Under the pieces are notes generated by a model. It ran no database searches, was not told where the DNA came from, and saw only the letters and a list, made by a program, of their open reading frames with translations. Source: FEN-1279 sp964400285 (GTDB lineage: Bacteria > Bacteroidota > Ignavibacteria > Tepidaquicellales > Tepidaquicellaceae). From it: a DNA stretch of 64,000 nucleotides. The position numbers and the translations under genes were made by a program. Every line of letters starts with the position of its first letter. Position 1 is the first letter of the stretch. The DNA is taken from NCBI GenBank assembly GCA_964400285.1, contig CAYNTK010000001.1, forward strand, positions 124,001 to 188,000. Direction: 5' to 3'. Below, piece after piece: positions 37,276-47,521 of this stretch.

Positions 37276-38234
37276 TGCAAAGTAAAGTAATTAGATTATA
37301 TGAAAATGACTTTTTTAAAATTGAAGAATTTCTTTCGAAAAATTTTTCAAGCCCAACTCATTGGCCCGATTGGAATCAAATAATAACTAAAATTTTTAAG
37401 ACTGATTTTTTTTATTTTGCCTTTGTTAAAGAAGGAAATATTGTTGGTATCTGCCCTATACATAAGATTAAAAAAAGACTAATTTATAAACTAATTTCAG
37501 GTCCTAAAATATTTGGTATACCTTTTGGGGGATGGATTTTTAGTGAGAAGATTAATTTTAATATTAATGATATTATTTTAAGAAAAAATGAAAGTTTGGA
37601 AATATTATCACTACCATTAATAAAAGAATTTAATACTAATTATTGTAATTACAGTATATACAAACAATATGAGACTGCAATAATAGAGCTCGATAAAAGT
37701 GAAGATGATATACTTAACAGTTTTACAACTCAAAAAAGATATAAAATTAGAAAAGCTATAAAAAATAAAGTTGAGATTTGTGGAATAGATGATATTGGTT
37801 TTGAAAAATTTTATAATTTTTATGAAATAACGAATAAGCGGTATGGTTTAGAAAACCTGCCGAGAGATTATTTTTGGGAATTAAAAAATAATACACTTAA
37901 TGTTAAGTTTCATTTTTTAGTTGCAATGCAAAATTCTAAACTTCTCGGGCAACTTATTTTGGTTACAGATAAAAATTATGCAATCATTTGGATTGGTTCA
38001 AGAATTGATAAAGGACCAAATAATGGGTACTTTGATTTACTTCATTGGGAACTTATAAAAAAATCAAAATTGCTCGGATGCAAATATTATGATGCTTGTT
38101 ATTTGGAGAAAGATCGTTTACCGAATATATATAAATTCAAGATAGGTTATACAAAAAATTTATACCCAGTTTTAAATATTTTTAAAAGAAACATAACTTT
38201 TAGAGTGATTAATCAAATTCAAAAAATATTTTAA
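37275..38234 (+). CDS. GNAT/FemAB-like acyltransferase
   Basis: The 319 residues resemble the FemAB-related Acetyltransf_6 group: an N-terminal half with G-N-I-V-G-I-C-P-I, then a basic R-Y-K-I-R-K-A-I-K-N-K segment, a helix with F-Y-E-I-T-N-K-R-Y-G, and a second GNAT half with L-L-G-Q-L-I-L-V and Y-Y-D-A-C-Y-L-E. Such enzymes transfer acyl or aminoacyl groups to sugars or cell-wall precursors. In this locus N-acylation of an amino sugar is likely. Its junctions on both sides are TAATG. Confidence 0.78.
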   Translation: MQSKVIRLYENDFFKIEEFLSKNFSSPTHWPDWNQIITKIFKTDFFYFAFVKEGNIVGICPIHKIKKRLIYKLISGPKIFGIPFGGWIFSEKINFNINDIILRKNESLEILSLPLIKEFNTNYCNYSIYKQYETAIIELDKSEDDILNSFTTQKRYKIRKAIKNKVEICGIDDIGFEKFYNFYEITNKRYGLENLPRDYFWELKNNTLNVKFHFLVAMQNSKLLGQLILVTDKNYAIIWIGSRIDKGPNNGYFDLLHWELIKKSKLLGCKYYDACYLEKDRLPNIYKFKIGYTKNLYPVLNIFKRNITFRVINQIQKIF

Positions 38235-38878
38235 TGATTTTATCATATTACAAACACAATATAAAAAATTTTTTTGGACAGTTATTCATTAAATTTAAAT
38301 TAAGAAGAAAAAACTACATTGGCAAAAGAAACTTTATTTATAAAGACACAATATTAGAAGTCAATAATATAATTTTAGATTATGCAAGTATTTTAGAAAA
38401 TGTGAGATTAGGTAAAAATGTAAGAATAGGAATGCGTGCAGTAATATCAAATATTGATATAGGTGAGAATTCTTTTATAGACAGCGGGGTTATTTGTACT
38501 GGATTTGGAAAAGGGAAAATAAAAATTGGGAAGGAATCGTATGTAGGAATTAATAATGTACTTGATTGGAGTGATAATATTACGATAGGTGATTTTGTAC
38601 ATATTGCTGGACCTTCAACCAGTATTTGGACTCATTCAAGTGTGAATATGACCCAAAGAAATATTAATTTATATAATTTATCATTAGATAATAGGTATAC
38701 AATGCCAGTAGTTATCGAAAACAATGTATATATTGGTGGAGGATGCATAATTTATCCTGGAGTTACAATACATCACAATTCGATAGTAGCTCCAAATAGT
38801 ACCGTAATAAAAGATGTTGAATCTTTTACTATGGTTGGTGGTTCACCAGCAATTCTTATTAAAAGATTAACTGAATAA
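38234..38878 (+). CDS. Left-handed beta-helix (hexapeptide) acyltransferase
   Basis: The 214-residue protein carries repeating hexapeptides such as L-G-K-N-V-R-I-G, I-G-E-N-S-F-I-D and I-G-G-G-C-I-I-Y-P-G-V-T-I, and ends V-V-G-G-S-P-A (here M-V-G-G-S-P-A), as in WbbJ-type acetyltransferases. It O- or N-acetylates sugars using acetyl-CoA. The catalytic His is probably the one in T-H-S-S-V or H-H-N-S. The N-terminal 40 residues are basic and may contact membrane. It precedes the flippase by 3 bases. Confidence 0.87.
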   Translation: MILSYYKHNIKNFFGQLFIKFKLRRKNYIGKRNFIYKDTILEVNNIILDYASILENVRLGKNVRIGMRAVISNIDIGENSFIDSGVICTGFGKGKIKIGKESYVGINNVLDWSDNITIGDFVHIAGPSTSIWTHSSVNMTQRNINLYNLSLDNRYTMPVVIENNVYIGGGCIIYPGVTIHHNSIVAPNSTVIKDVESFTMVGGSPAILIKRLTE

Positions 38879-38881
38879 AGA

Positions 38882-40372
38882 TTGTTTACACAAAAGTTTA
38901 TATTAGGTTATTCTTCTAAGGTTTTAATTCAATTTATACAAATGATAGGAATGCTTATAGTTGCTCGCATTCTTGGACCGAATGTAATGGGAATAGTTGC
39001 ATTTGGGTTAGCATTTGTATCGATGTTTTTATTAGTTTCTGATTTTGGACTTGGTTCGGCACATATAAAGCTAATATCTGAGGGACAAGATGAAGCTAAA
39101 TGTATTGGTACTTTTGCAAGATTGAAATTATTATTTATTTTATTTTATGTTTTAATTGTGTTATCATTTTATTTGGGGCAAAAATATATTTTTAATGTAA
39201 CATTTGAAAGTTCTGATCATGAATATGTAATATTGATATATTTATTGTTAACTGCAATTAGTCAATTATACGTTATACCTTCTACAACATTTGCTGCAAA
39301 AACCGAACAAGCAAAACAAGATATACCTAATTTTATACAGATATTGCTATACCAAATTTTTCGTGTTATTGCTGCTTTTTTAGGATATAAAGCAATTGCA
39401 CAATCTGTCTCGAATTTAGCAGCAGTAATTTTAGTTTTGCCTATTTATTTCTATTTGTTCAAAGGATATCCTATCGGTAAATTTGATAAACCTATTGCAA
39501 AAAAATATTTTAATATTTCGATACCAATATTTATTGTTTTAATTTCTCAGACAATTATTTATTCATCGGATAAAGTAATACTGCAATATATGACTAATAC
39601 TGATGAAGTAGGTTTTTATTCGGCGGGTTTTAGTATGAGTCAATTTATCAGACTTATTGAAACATCTGCAGGAATCTTATTTTTTCCTTTCTTTTCAAAA
39701 AATATTGCTGAAGGTGAATATGATAAAATAACAGAAAATATTAAAAAATATGAAAAATTTAATTTTTCATTCGTTTTGCCATTTGTTTTTTATTTAATAG
39801 TTTTTGCAGATTTTATTGTATTGATTATGTTAGGTCATAAATTTTATAAAACCCCACCGATGTTGGCGATAATTACTAATGCTATGTTTGTTTCTCTTGT
39901 ATTATTACCTTATGCAAATGTTATTACTGGGAAAGGATTATTTAAACTTTCTGCCTTAATAAATATTAGTGGTACAGTTATTTTTATTATCTTATCAATT
40001 ATACTTGTTTCCCCATTACTTCTTAATTTAAAAGGTATAGGGATTTCGATATCTTTATTAATAACAAATATATTTTTCTGTATTATTTTTATTTTTTTTG
40101 CAAAAAGAAATTTGAATACAATAGAAATATTTACTGGTAAATATTTGTTTCTATATGGTATTATATATATGATTATAACTTTATTAATATATAATAATTT
40201 AAGTTTAGATATGGTTGGTAAAGTTGTAGCAAGTATAATTTATTTTCTTGGATATTTTATATTTGCTTATTTTTTAAAATTAATTACTATAGAAGACTGG
40301 AAAAAAATGTTGGAGATGATAGATATAAAAAAAATGTTTAAGTATATTAATTCAGAATTAAAAAATAAATAA
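38882..40372 (+). CDS. Wzx-type oligosaccharide flippase
   Basis: The 496-residue membrane protein has about 14 hydrophobic helices and the family opening with a conserved G-x-x-x-x-A-R-I-L-G-P-N-V-M-G-I near residue 30, followed by A-F-G-L-A-F-V-S. This is the oligosaccharide flippase/MATE-like superfamily that moves the lipid-linked repeat unit across the inner membrane. Together with the Wzy-like gene at 25619 and the Wzc-like kinase it points to a Wzx/Wzy system. Start is TTG. It is the only flippase visible. Confidence 0.9.
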   Translation: MFTQKFILGYSSKVLIQFIQMIGMLIVARILGPNVMGIVAFGLAFVSMFLLVSDFGLGSAHIKLISEGQDEAKCIGTFARLKLLFILFYVLIVLSFYLGQKYIFNVTFESSDHEYVILIYLLLTAISQLYVIPSTTFAAKTEQAKQDIPNFIQILLYQIFRVIAAFLGYKAIAQSVSNLAAVILVLPIYFYLFKGYPIGKFDKPIAKKYFNISIPIFIVLISQTIIYSSDKVILQYMTNTDEVGFYSAGFSMSQFIRLIETSAGILFFPFFSKNIAEGEYDKITENIKKYEKFNFSFVLPFVFYLIVFADFIVLIMLGHKFYKTPPMLAIITNAMFVSLVLLPYANVITGKGLFKLSALINISGTVIFIILSIILVSPLLLNLKGIGISISLLITNIFFCIIFIFFAKRNLNTIEIFTGKYLFLYGIIYMIITLLIYNNLSLDMVGKVVASIIYFLGYFIFAYFLKLITIEDWKKMLEMIDIKKMFKYINSELKNK

Positions 40373-40376
40373 GGAG
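40371..40376 (+). promoter_or_regulatory. Shine-Dalgarno site supporting a TTG start
   Basis: AAGGAG lies 6 bases before the TTG at 40383 and overlaps the flippase stop codon. It is the clearest evidence in the locus that TTG is really used as a start. Confidence 0.7.
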
Positions 40377-40382
40377 TAAAAA

Positions 40383-41348
40383 TTGGATATAAGAGGAAAA
40401 ACGATTTTAGTTATTGGAGGTGCGGGTTTTATAGGTTCACATGTGGTTGACGAGTTATTAAAAGAAGATGTAAAAAATATTATTATTTATGATAATTTTT
40501 GCAGAGGTACTAAAGAAAATATTGAAAACTGTTTGAAGGATGAAAGAGTAAGAATTTATGAAGTTGGAGGTGACATATTGCAGACCGATATTTTAGATAG
40601 TGCTGTAAAAGAGAGTAATGCTGTGATTCATCTAGCAGCTTTGTGGTTGTTACAATGTTATGAGTATCCTCGCTCTGCATTTGAAACAAATATTAGAGGA
40701 ACTTTTAATGTCCTTGAGTCTTGTATTAATAATAATATTGAAAGATTGGTTTATTCTTCATCAGCATCAGTTTATGGTGATGCTGTTGAACTGCCAATGA
40801 CGGAAGAGCACCCGTTTAATAACAGAACTTTTTATGGAGCAACAAAGATTGCTGGAGAGGCGATGTGCAGAGCATTCAATGAAAGATATGGACTTCCTTA
40901 CGTAGGTCTCAGGTATATGAATGTATATGGACCAAGACAGGATTATAAAGGTACTTACATTGCAGTAATTATGAAAATTCTTGATAGAATAGATAAAGGG
41001 CTTTCTCCGATAGTTTATGGGGATGGTAATCAAAGTTATGATTTTATTTTTGTATCGGATGTTGCAAAAGCAAATGTAAAGGCGTTAAAGAGTAATGCTA
41101 TCGATAAATTTTATAATATTGGTAGTGGTGTAAGTACTTCGGTTAAGGATATATGTGAAATGCTACTTAAATTAACTAATTCAAATTTAAAAATCAAATA
41201 TGAACCAGCTGGTTTGACTTTCGTGACAAATAGAATTGGTAGTACTGATGCTGCAAAAAAAGATTTAGATTTTGAATATGAGACCGAATTAAAAGATGGA
41301 TTGCTAAAATTAATTGAATGGAGAAAAAATAATCGCTTAAAAAAATGA
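40383..41348 (+). CDS. NAD-dependent nucleotide-sugar epimerase (UDP-glucose 4-epimerase-like SDR)
   Basis: The 321 residues are an extended SDR with G-G-A-G-F-I-G-S-H at about 12, S-S-A-S-V-Y-G and the catalytic Y-G-A-T-K, then R-Y-M-N-V-Y-G-P-R and D-F-I-F-V-S-D-V-A. This resembles WbpP/GalE-type enzymes and related decarboxylases acting on UDP sugars. It overlaps a DegT aminotransferase by 4 bases (ATGA), so the two may make an amino sugar together. The exact sugar cannot be read from sequence. Confidence 0.88.
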   Translation: MDIRGKTILVIGGAGFIGSHVVDELLKEDVKNIIIYDNFCRGTKENIENCLKDERVRIYEVGGDILQTDILDSAVKESNAVIHLAALWLLQCYEYPRSAFETNIRGTFNVLESCINNNIERLVYSSSASVYGDAVELPMTEEHPFNNRTFYGATKIAGEAMCRAFNERYGLPYVGLRYMNVYGPRQDYKGTYIAVIMKILDRIDKGLSPIVYGDGNQSYDFIFVSDVAKANVKALKSNAIDKFYNIGSGVSTSVKDICEMLLKLTNSNLKIKYEPAGLTFVTNRIGSTDAAKKDLDFEYETELKDGLLKLIEWRKNNRLKK

Positions 41349-42511
41349 AGATACCCATTGCAAAAACCGAGTTTTTAAAAGAAGATTACGAAAATATTAT
41401 AAAACCACTCAAATCTGGGTGGGTTGTTCAAGGGCATTTTGTGAGTGAATTTGAAAATAAATGGAGTAAATTTACAAATTCAAAAAATTCGATTGCTGTA
41501 TCAAGTTGTACAACAGCACTTCATCTTTCATTAGCAGCTTTAGGTATTAAACCAGGAGATGAAGTGATTGTACCTTCATTTACATGGATAGCAACTGTAA
41601 ATGTTATCGAATATCTTTATGCAAAACCTGTTTTTTGTGATATTGATATTAACACTTTTAATATTGATGTTGAGAAAATTGAACAATTAATTACAAAAAA
41701 TACAAAAGCAATTATTCCAGTACACCTTTTTGGCTTACCTGTTAATATGGATGTTATTAAGGAAATTGCTGAAAAATATAAAATATTAATAATCGAAGAT
41801 TCTGCATGTGGTTTAGGTGCGAAATATAATGGTGTCCATACAGGTAATTTTGGTAATACTGGATGTTTTAGTTTTCATCCAAGAAAAGCTTTGACTACAG
41901 GAGAAGGTGGTATGATTACGACTAACGATAAATCACTTGCAAAGAAATTACGTGCGATGAGAGATCATGGTGCTTCAGTTTCAGACCTCACAAGGCATTT
42001 AAAAGGCAAGCCTTATTTATTACCTGATTTTCCTTATTTGGGCTATAATTACAGAATGACGGATATACAAGCATCGATAGGTTCTTCACAAATGAATCGT
42101 GTAAATGATATTTTAGAAAAAAGAAAGAATATTGCAAATATATATATAAATGCTTTTAAAAATATTGATTGGTTAAAGAAACCATTTACAGACAGTAATT
42201 ATACAAATGGATTTCAATCTTTTGTTTGTTTGTTTGAGACAGAGAAAATAAAAAAATCGAATGTCGCAAAAGTTAATGCAAAAAGAAATAAATTTATGGA
42301 ATACCTTTTTAGAAAAGGAATATCAACAAGACCAGGAACTCATGCTGTCCATAATCAATATTATTATAAAAAGAAGTATGGATTGAGACCTGAATATTTA
42401 TTAAACTCCTACATAGCAGAGAAGTGTAGTGTGAGTTTACCAATTTTTCCTTCTTTAAGTAATAATGAATTAGATTACATAATTGAAAGTATTATTAAAT
42501 ATAAAATTTGA
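41345..42511 (+). CDS. DegT/DnrJ/EryC1 aminotransferase (second copy)
   Basis: The 388-residue PLP enzyme has Lys181 in S-F-H-P-R-K-A-L-T-T-G-E-G-G and I-E-D-S-A-C-G-L-G upstream, the standard sugar aminotransferase layout (perosamine synthase-like). It differs clearly from the DegT at 33270 in the active-site loop (H-P-R-K versus E-E-K-K), so they likely act on different keto sugars. The preceding SDR is its probable partner. Confidence 0.92.
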   Translation: MKIPIAKTEFLKEDYENIIKPLKSGWVVQGHFVSEFENKWSKFTNSKNSIAVSSCTTALHLSLAALGIKPGDEVIVPSFTWIATVNVIEYLYAKPVFCDIDINTFNIDVEKIEQLITKNTKAIIPVHLFGLPVNMDVIKEIAEKYKILIIEDSACGLGAKYNGVHTGNFGNTGCFSFHPRKALTTGEGGMITTNDKSLAKKLRAMRDHGASVSDLTRHLKGKPYLLPDFPYLGYNYRMTDIQASIGSSQMNRVNDILEKRKNIANIYINAFKNIDWLKKPFTDSNYTNGFQSFVCLFETEKIKKSNVAKVNAKRNKFMEYLFRKGISTRPGTHAVHNQYYYKKKYGLRPEYLLNSYIAEKCSVSLPIFPSLSNNELDYIIESIIKYKI

Positions 42512-42517
42512 ATAAAA

Positions 42518-43459
42518 ATGACTGCTTTAGATAAATTAGGAATAAAAAGAAAAAAAATCAAAAACAATAATTATTCTGAAAAGCAAGAACAAACTAAAAA
42601 TACGTTTAGTTATAAATGGTCAATAAGAAAAAGTTATGATTCTGAAATTGCACAAAAAAGAATGAGAGAATGGTTGTTCGAAAAATATTGTAATAACGAC
42701 TATGATAAAGTTAAAGAATGGTTAAAAGGTGGGAGAAAAATAATTTTAGATGCAGGATGTGGAAGCGGGTACTCTGCTCTTTTATTATTTGGAAAATTAC
42801 TTAATAAAAACTATTATCTTGGAGTTGATATTTCTGATTCAATAAAAGTTGCGAAGAAAAGGTTTAAAGAGATGAATATTAAAGGTGATTTTTTACAAGC
42901 AGATATTCTTAATTTACCAATTGATGAGAATTCTGTAGATATAATATTTGCTGAAGGAGTTCTCCATCATACTGATAATACATTAATGGCTTTAAAGTAT
43001 TTAAGTTCAAAATTAAAGAAAAATGGATTATTTTTATTTTATGTTTATGCAAAGAAATCAGTTATTAGAGAATTTACAGATGACTATATAAGAGAAAAAT
43101 TAAAACCACTATCAGATGAAGAAGCTTGGGAATCTTTAAAACCGCTGACAAAATTAGGGAAAGAAATTGGGAAGCTCAATGTTGTATTAAAAATTCCAGA
43201 AGATGTTCCAATACTAGGGATTAAAAAGGGCGAAATGGATATTCAAAGATTTTTTTACTGGAATATTTGTAAAGCTTACTATAGACCTGAATATGATTTA
43301 GAAGAAATGAATCACATTAATTTTGATTGGTTCAGACCATTAAATTGTCATAGACACACTATTAACGAAATAAAGGAATATTGTAAAATATCTAATCTTA
43401 AAATCGAAAATCTAAAAAAAGAGGAAGCAGGTTTTACTGTAGTCGCGAGGAAAAAGTAA
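42518..43459 (+). CDS. Class I SAM methyltransferase
   Basis: The 313 residues contain a SAM motif L-D-A-G-C-G-S-G-Y-S-A-L at about 77-88, G-V-D-I-S-D-S as motif II, D-I-L-N-L-P and I-F-A-E-G-V-L-H-H-T, a Methyltransf_11/25 core. The first 60 residues are Lys-rich with Y-K-W and a helical lead-in, also seen in polysaccharide-linked methyltransferases. Between the aminotransferase and AsnB genes, it probably methylates a sugar or its amine. No ancillary domain is evident. Confidence 0.84.
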   Translation: MTALDKLGIKRKKIKNNNYSEKQEQTKNTFSYKWSIRKSYDSEIAQKRMREWLFEKYCNNDYDKVKEWLKGGRKIILDAGCGSGYSALLLFGKLLNKNYYLGVDISDSIKVAKKRFKEMNIKGDFLQADILNLPIDENSVDIIFAEGVLHHTDNTLMALKYLSSKLKKNGLFLFYVYAKKSVIREFTDDYIREKLKPLSDEEAWESLKPLTKLGKEIGKLNVVLKIPEDVPILGIKKGEMDIQRFFYWNICKAYYRPEYDLEEMNHINFDWFRPLNCHRHTINEIKEYCKISNLKIENLKKEEAGFTVVARKK

Positions 43460-43462
43460 AAA

Positions 43463-45349
43463 ATGTGTGGTATTGTTGGAATATTAAATTTTAATGGTGA
43501 ACCTATATCAATAAGTTTGCTTAAAAAAATGACAAATGTATTAAGTCATAGGGGACCAGATGCGGAAGGTTATTGGACAAATTCTTATATTGGATTAGGA
43601 CATCGTAGATTATCAATTATTGATATATCTTCTCTTGGTAATCAACCAATGCAAACTGAAGATGGCCGTTATATAATAATATATAATGGAGAAATATATA
43701 ATTATATTAATTTACGAGTTGAACTTGAATCCAGAGGATATACTTTTTACTCTAAAACTGATACTGAAGTTGTATTAAAGTCATTTGCGGAATGGGGTGA
43801 TAAATGTGTTACGAAATTCAATGGGATGTTTGCATTTGCTATTTGGGATGATCATTTAAAAATATTGTTTTTAGCTCGTGATAGATATGGAATTAAGCCA
43901 TTATATTACTACTATAATAGTGACTTATTTATATTTGCTTCAGAGATTAAGTCATTGATAAAACATCCTAAATATAAATTTGATGTATCTATTGAAGCAT
44001 TAAACGAATATTTTACTTTTCAAAATACATTTACAAATTTAACTTTATTTAAAGGAATAAAAATATTAGAAAGTGCTTCGACCATTAAAATAAAATATCC
44101 AAACAAATCAGAAGTATCTAAAAGAAAATATTGGGATTATAATTTTAAAGAGGATAAGTCTTTATCTGAAAACGAATGTATTTATGAATTAAAAAGGCTG
44201 TTTCAACAATCAGTAGAAAGACAGTTGCAGAGTGATGTAGAGATAGGTTCATATTTGAGTGGTGGGCTCGATTCGGGTTCTATAACGTGCGTGGCTGCAA
44301 AGAGGTTTAAAAATTTGAAAACGTTCACTTGTGGTTTTGATTTATCATCTGCTTCAGGTCTTGAGTTAGCTTTTGATGAAAGAGAAAGGGCTGAATATTT
44401 GTCCAACTTATTTAAAACTGAACATTATGAAATAGTTCTTAAAGCTGGTGATATGGAAAGGGTAATGTCTAATCTTATTTGGCATCTTGAAGATTTAAGA
44501 GTCGGACAATCGTATCCGAATTATTATGTATCGAGGTTAGCAAGCAAGTTTGTTAAAGTGGTACTTTCTGGTGCAGGAGGGGATGAGTTGTTTGCAGGAT
44601 ATCCTTGGAGATATTTCAGAGTATTTAAAAATATAGATACAGATGATTACATAAATAAATATTACAACTATTGGCAAAGGATATTAAATGATAAAGATAA
44701 AGAAGATTTCTTCATTCCAGAGATTTATTCAAAAATAATTATGCATGATACAAAGAAAATATTTGAAAAAGTTGTTAATATAAAAAAAAGTAGACCAACC
44801 TCACCAGAAACATATATTAATCAATCTTTATATTTTGAAATTAAAACATTTCTGCATGGATTACTTATTGTAGAAGATAAATTAAGTATGGCACACAGTC
44901 TTGAAACAAGGGTTCCATTCTTAGATAATGATTTAGTAGATTTTGCTATGGTTATTCCTGTAAAATATAAACTAAATAATTTAAAACGTATAGTAAATTT
45001 AAACGAAAATGAAGCGGGTTTAAAATATAAAAAATATTTCCAAAAAAATAATGATGGTAAAAATATTTTGAGAAAAGTTTTATCAGAATATGTCCCAAAA
45101 GTGTATTCAGAAAATGGTAAGCAAGGATTCTCTGCACCCGATGCAAGTTGGTTTAAAGGTGAAAGTATTGATTATATTAAAAAATTGATTTTAAACAAAA
45201 AAGCATACATATATGATTTTATTCAACCGAAATCGGTAGAAAATTTTATGAATGAGCATTTTACGGGTAACAAAAATAATAGATTATTGATATGGTCTTT
45301 ATTATGTTTCGAATGGTGGCTTAAAACATTTACTACTAATAATAAATAA
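43463..45349 (+). CDS. asnB: Glutamine-dependent asparagine synthetase family amidotransferase
   Basis: The 628 residues have the processed N-terminal Cys2 (M-C-G-I-V-G), R-G-P-D in the glutaminase site, Y-N-G-E-I-Y-N-Y, and a synthetase domain with PP-loop S266-G-G-L-D-S271 and A-G-G-D-E-L-F-A-G-Y. Both half-reactions should be intact: ammonia from glutamine and carboxylate adenylation. In polysaccharide loci such enzymes amidate uronic acids (WbpS-type), which fits the AlgD-like gene at 51977 better than free asparagine synthesis. This is the first of three family members here. Confidence 0.93.
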   Translation: MCGIVGILNFNGEPISISLLKKMTNVLSHRGPDAEGYWTNSYIGLGHRRLSIIDISSLGNQPMQTEDGRYIIIYNGEIYNYINLRVELESRGYTFYSKTDTEVVLKSFAEWGDKCVTKFNGMFAFAIWDDHLKILFLARDRYGIKPLYYYYNSDLFIFASEIKSLIKHPKYKFDVSIEALNEYFTFQNTFTNLTLFKGIKILESASTIKIKYPNKSEVSKRKYWDYNFKEDKSLSENECIYELKRLFQQSVERQLQSDVEIGSYLSGGLDSGSITCVAAKRFKNLKTFTCGFDLSSASGLELAFDERERAEYLSNLFKTEHYEIVLKAGDMERVMSNLIWHLEDLRVGQSYPNYYVSRLASKFVKVVLSGAGGDELFAGYPWRYFRVFKNIDTDDYINKYYNYWQRILNDKDKEDFFIPEIYSKIIMHDTKKIFEKVVNIKKSRPTSPETYINQSLYFEIKTFLHGLLIVEDKLSMAHSLETRVPFLDNDLVDFAMVIPVKYKLNNLKRIVNLNENEAGLKYKKYFQKNNDGKNILRKVLSEYVPKVYSENGKQGFSAPDASWFKGESIDYIKKLILNKKAYIYDFIQPKSVENFMNEHFTGNKNNRLLIWSLLCFEWWLKTFTTNNK

Positions 45350-45361
45350 ATTTTATTTTTT

Positions 45362-46156
45362 ATGGACTTAAATAAAATAAATGAATTTTGGAATAACGCG
45401 GGTAAAAAATTTCCTTATAATAGTAACATTACTCCAACATCGAGAGATCCTTTCTTAGGCGAACTTGAACGTGAATTTATAATATCTGTGCTTAGAAAGA
45501 AATTCGTATGTCTTGAAGTTGGATGTGGTGATGCTTTTCATACGATGCATTACGCTAAAAAAGTGAAAGAATTAACAGGCATCGATGTCTCCAAAAGTTT
45601 AATTAACATTGCAGAAAAGCGATTAAAAAGTAAAAATATAAACAATGTAAATTTATATACTGGTTCGGTTCTTGATATTGCAAAGATATTTAGGAGGAAA
45701 AGATTTGACTGTGTAATTTCTCAAAGATGTTTAATAAATCTTTCGTTATGGAAATATCAAAAAAAAGCTATTCTACAAATACACAAACTTTTAAATAAAA
45801 ATGGCATTTTTATTTTAACGGAAGGTTTTCAGGAAAATCTCGATAATCTAAATTATGTAAGAAAAAAGTTAAAATTGAAAGAAATAAATGTGGTAAATTA
45901 TAATAAAAATTTTTCTCTCGTTGAATTTCAAAAATTTATCAAAAAATATTTTGATATAATAGGGATATACTACTACGGTACATATTTATATCTTTCACGT
46001 ATTTATCATCCATTAATGGTATATCCGAAAGAACCGAAACATAATTCAAAATATAATAAGATTGCAATGATGATACAAAGAAAACAAAATAATTCGGATT
46101 TTAATAAATATAGTTACAATATTGCTTATGTATTACGAAAAAAAGATAAAGATTAA
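45362..46156 (+). CDS. Class I SAM methyltransferase
   Basis: The 264-residue enzyme has C-L-E-V-G-C-G-D-A-F-H-T-M at about 50, G-I-D-V-S-K-S-L as motif II and C-V-I-S-Q-R-C-L-I-N-L. The N-terminus (F-W-N-N-A-G-K, P-T-S-R-D-P) resembles methyltransferases that act on sugar or lipid-linked substrates. The C-terminal third contains Y-Y-Y-G-T-Y-L-Y-L-S-R, probably substrate-binding. It follows the AsnB gene after 12 bases. Confidence 0.82.
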   Translation: MDLNKINEFWNNAGKKFPYNSNITPTSRDPFLGELEREFIISVLRKKFVCLEVGCGDAFHTMHYAKKVKELTGIDVSKSLINIAEKRLKSKNINNVNLYTGSVLDIAKIFRRKRFDCVISQRCLINLSLWKYQKKAILQIHKLLNKNGIFILTEGFQENLDNLNYVRKKLKLKEINVVNYNKNFSLVEFQKFIKKYFDIIGIYYYGTYLYLSRIYHPLMVYPKEPKHNSKYNKIAMMIQRKQNNSDFNKYSYNIAYVLRKKDKD

Positions 46157-46225
46157 TTATATATGTTTATTATTTTGAATAAAATGATTGTTATCTTATA
46201 TTATAAATAAGTTTATTAGTATTTA

Positions 46226-47500
46226 ATGATTAATAACAAACCTACAATTATACATTTATTTTCTCATAAACCTAATCCGATTTGTTTAAAATACAAAAAT
46301 CCCGAAGAATATATTGAAAAACACGATAAAGCGGATTTTATAAAGATAAATAAATATCCTTTCTGGATTGGTTTTTTTCAGGATTTTCATCATAAAATGG
46401 CTATCGATGTTCTTAATATTACAGACAGGTATAATCATGAATGCTGGAGACCATACTGGAATTTCATAAAAAAAAAATATGAGAAAGTATTCGATGATGT
46501 TTTACATAAAGTTTATCCTGCTAAAAGTATAAGAATTCCAAAGGTTGGTGAATGGCTTTGGTCAGAAAGTTTTTTAAAAGATTTAAAAATAAGATTAAAG
46601 AGAAAAGAGAAAATACTATTACATATCCATGATGGTCATTCAAAATTTATTACTTGGTTAATATTAAAATTAAAACCATTAGATATTCCTGTATTATATC
46701 AGCACAGAGGTGGTTGGTTTTCTATTTTTGATTATAAGCATAAAAGAAAGAATCCTGTTTATCTTGTAAATTTTAAGAGAGAAGTGAATATGCTTAAATA
46801 TATTACACATTATTTTTCAGGTTCGAGAATTGAATATGATTTCTTATTTAACGAGATGAAAATTAGAAATATGTCGTTTTATATGGATGGTGTGGATTTT
46901 GATTATTTTAAACCTGGTGATAAATTTGAAGCAAGAAAAAAACTTAATTTACCATTAGATAAAAAAATAATACTTTATGTGGGACGTTTTGATAAAACAA
47001 ACGGCGTAAATAATTTAATAAACACATTCTGTAAGCTAAAACATAATAATTTTAATGTAGAACTATTACTTATAGGTGGATATAAAAATGAAACGTCTTA
47101 TGAAATTGCGAAAAATACCGGGGCAATTCTCTTTGAAAGAATGCATGAGTATAAACTTAAAGAATTTTATCAAGCTTCGGATTTGTATGTACTTGCCGTT
47201 GATGATTATTTTTATCAAACGTTTGGTGGTTTTGGTTCTACTCCTATTCAAGCACTTGCTTGTGGAATTCCTGTTTTGAGTTATAATATAATGCACCTTC
47301 CTGCACCAATTGAAGAAATAAATAAAATAGGTAGGGTATTTTATACAGGAGAAGATTTATATCAACATGCAGCTTATATGCTAAATAATCTACATAAATA
47401 TGATAACTGCAGAGAAATAGCTAAGAAATATTATGACAAAAAAGAGACGATTAAGTCTATAATAAAAAAGTATGAAGAATTATTTTCAAAATTTTATTAA
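46226..47500 (+). CDS. Family 4 glycosyltransferase
   Basis: The 424-residue GT-B protein has the donor-binding half with L-Y-V-G-R-F-D-K-T-N-G-V at about 252-263 and the G-x-x-S-x-x-x-E-A-like segment F-G-S-T-P-I-Q-A-L-A-C-G-I-P-V, where Gln replaces the usual Glu. The acceptor half has an extra block near 20-110 (W-I-G-F-F-Q-D, W-R-P-Y-W). It should retain anomeric configuration and extend the repeat unit. The Glu replacement is notable but seen in some GT4 members. Confidence 0.85.
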   Translation: MINNKPTIIHLFSHKPNPICLKYKNPEEYIEKHDKADFIKINKYPFWIGFFQDFHHKMAIDVLNITDRYNHECWRPYWNFIKKKYEKVFDDVLHKVYPAKSIRIPKVGEWLWSESFLKDLKIRLKRKEKILLHIHDGHSKFITWLILKLKPLDIPVLYQHRGGWFSIFDYKHKRKNPVYLVNFKREVNMLKYITHYFSGSRIEYDFLFNEMKIRNMSFYMDGVDFDYFKPGDKFEARKKLNLPLDKKIILYVGRFDKTNGVNNLINTFCKLKHNNFNVELLLIGGYKNETSYEIAKNTGAILFERMHEYKLKEFYQASDLYVLAVDDYFYQTFGGFGSTPIQALACGIPVLSYNIMHLPAPIEEINKIGRVFYTGEDLYQHAAYMLNNLHKYDNCREIAKKYYDKKETIKSIIKKYEELFSKFY

Positions 47501-47521
47501 TAATTTTTTATTCGGTAATCT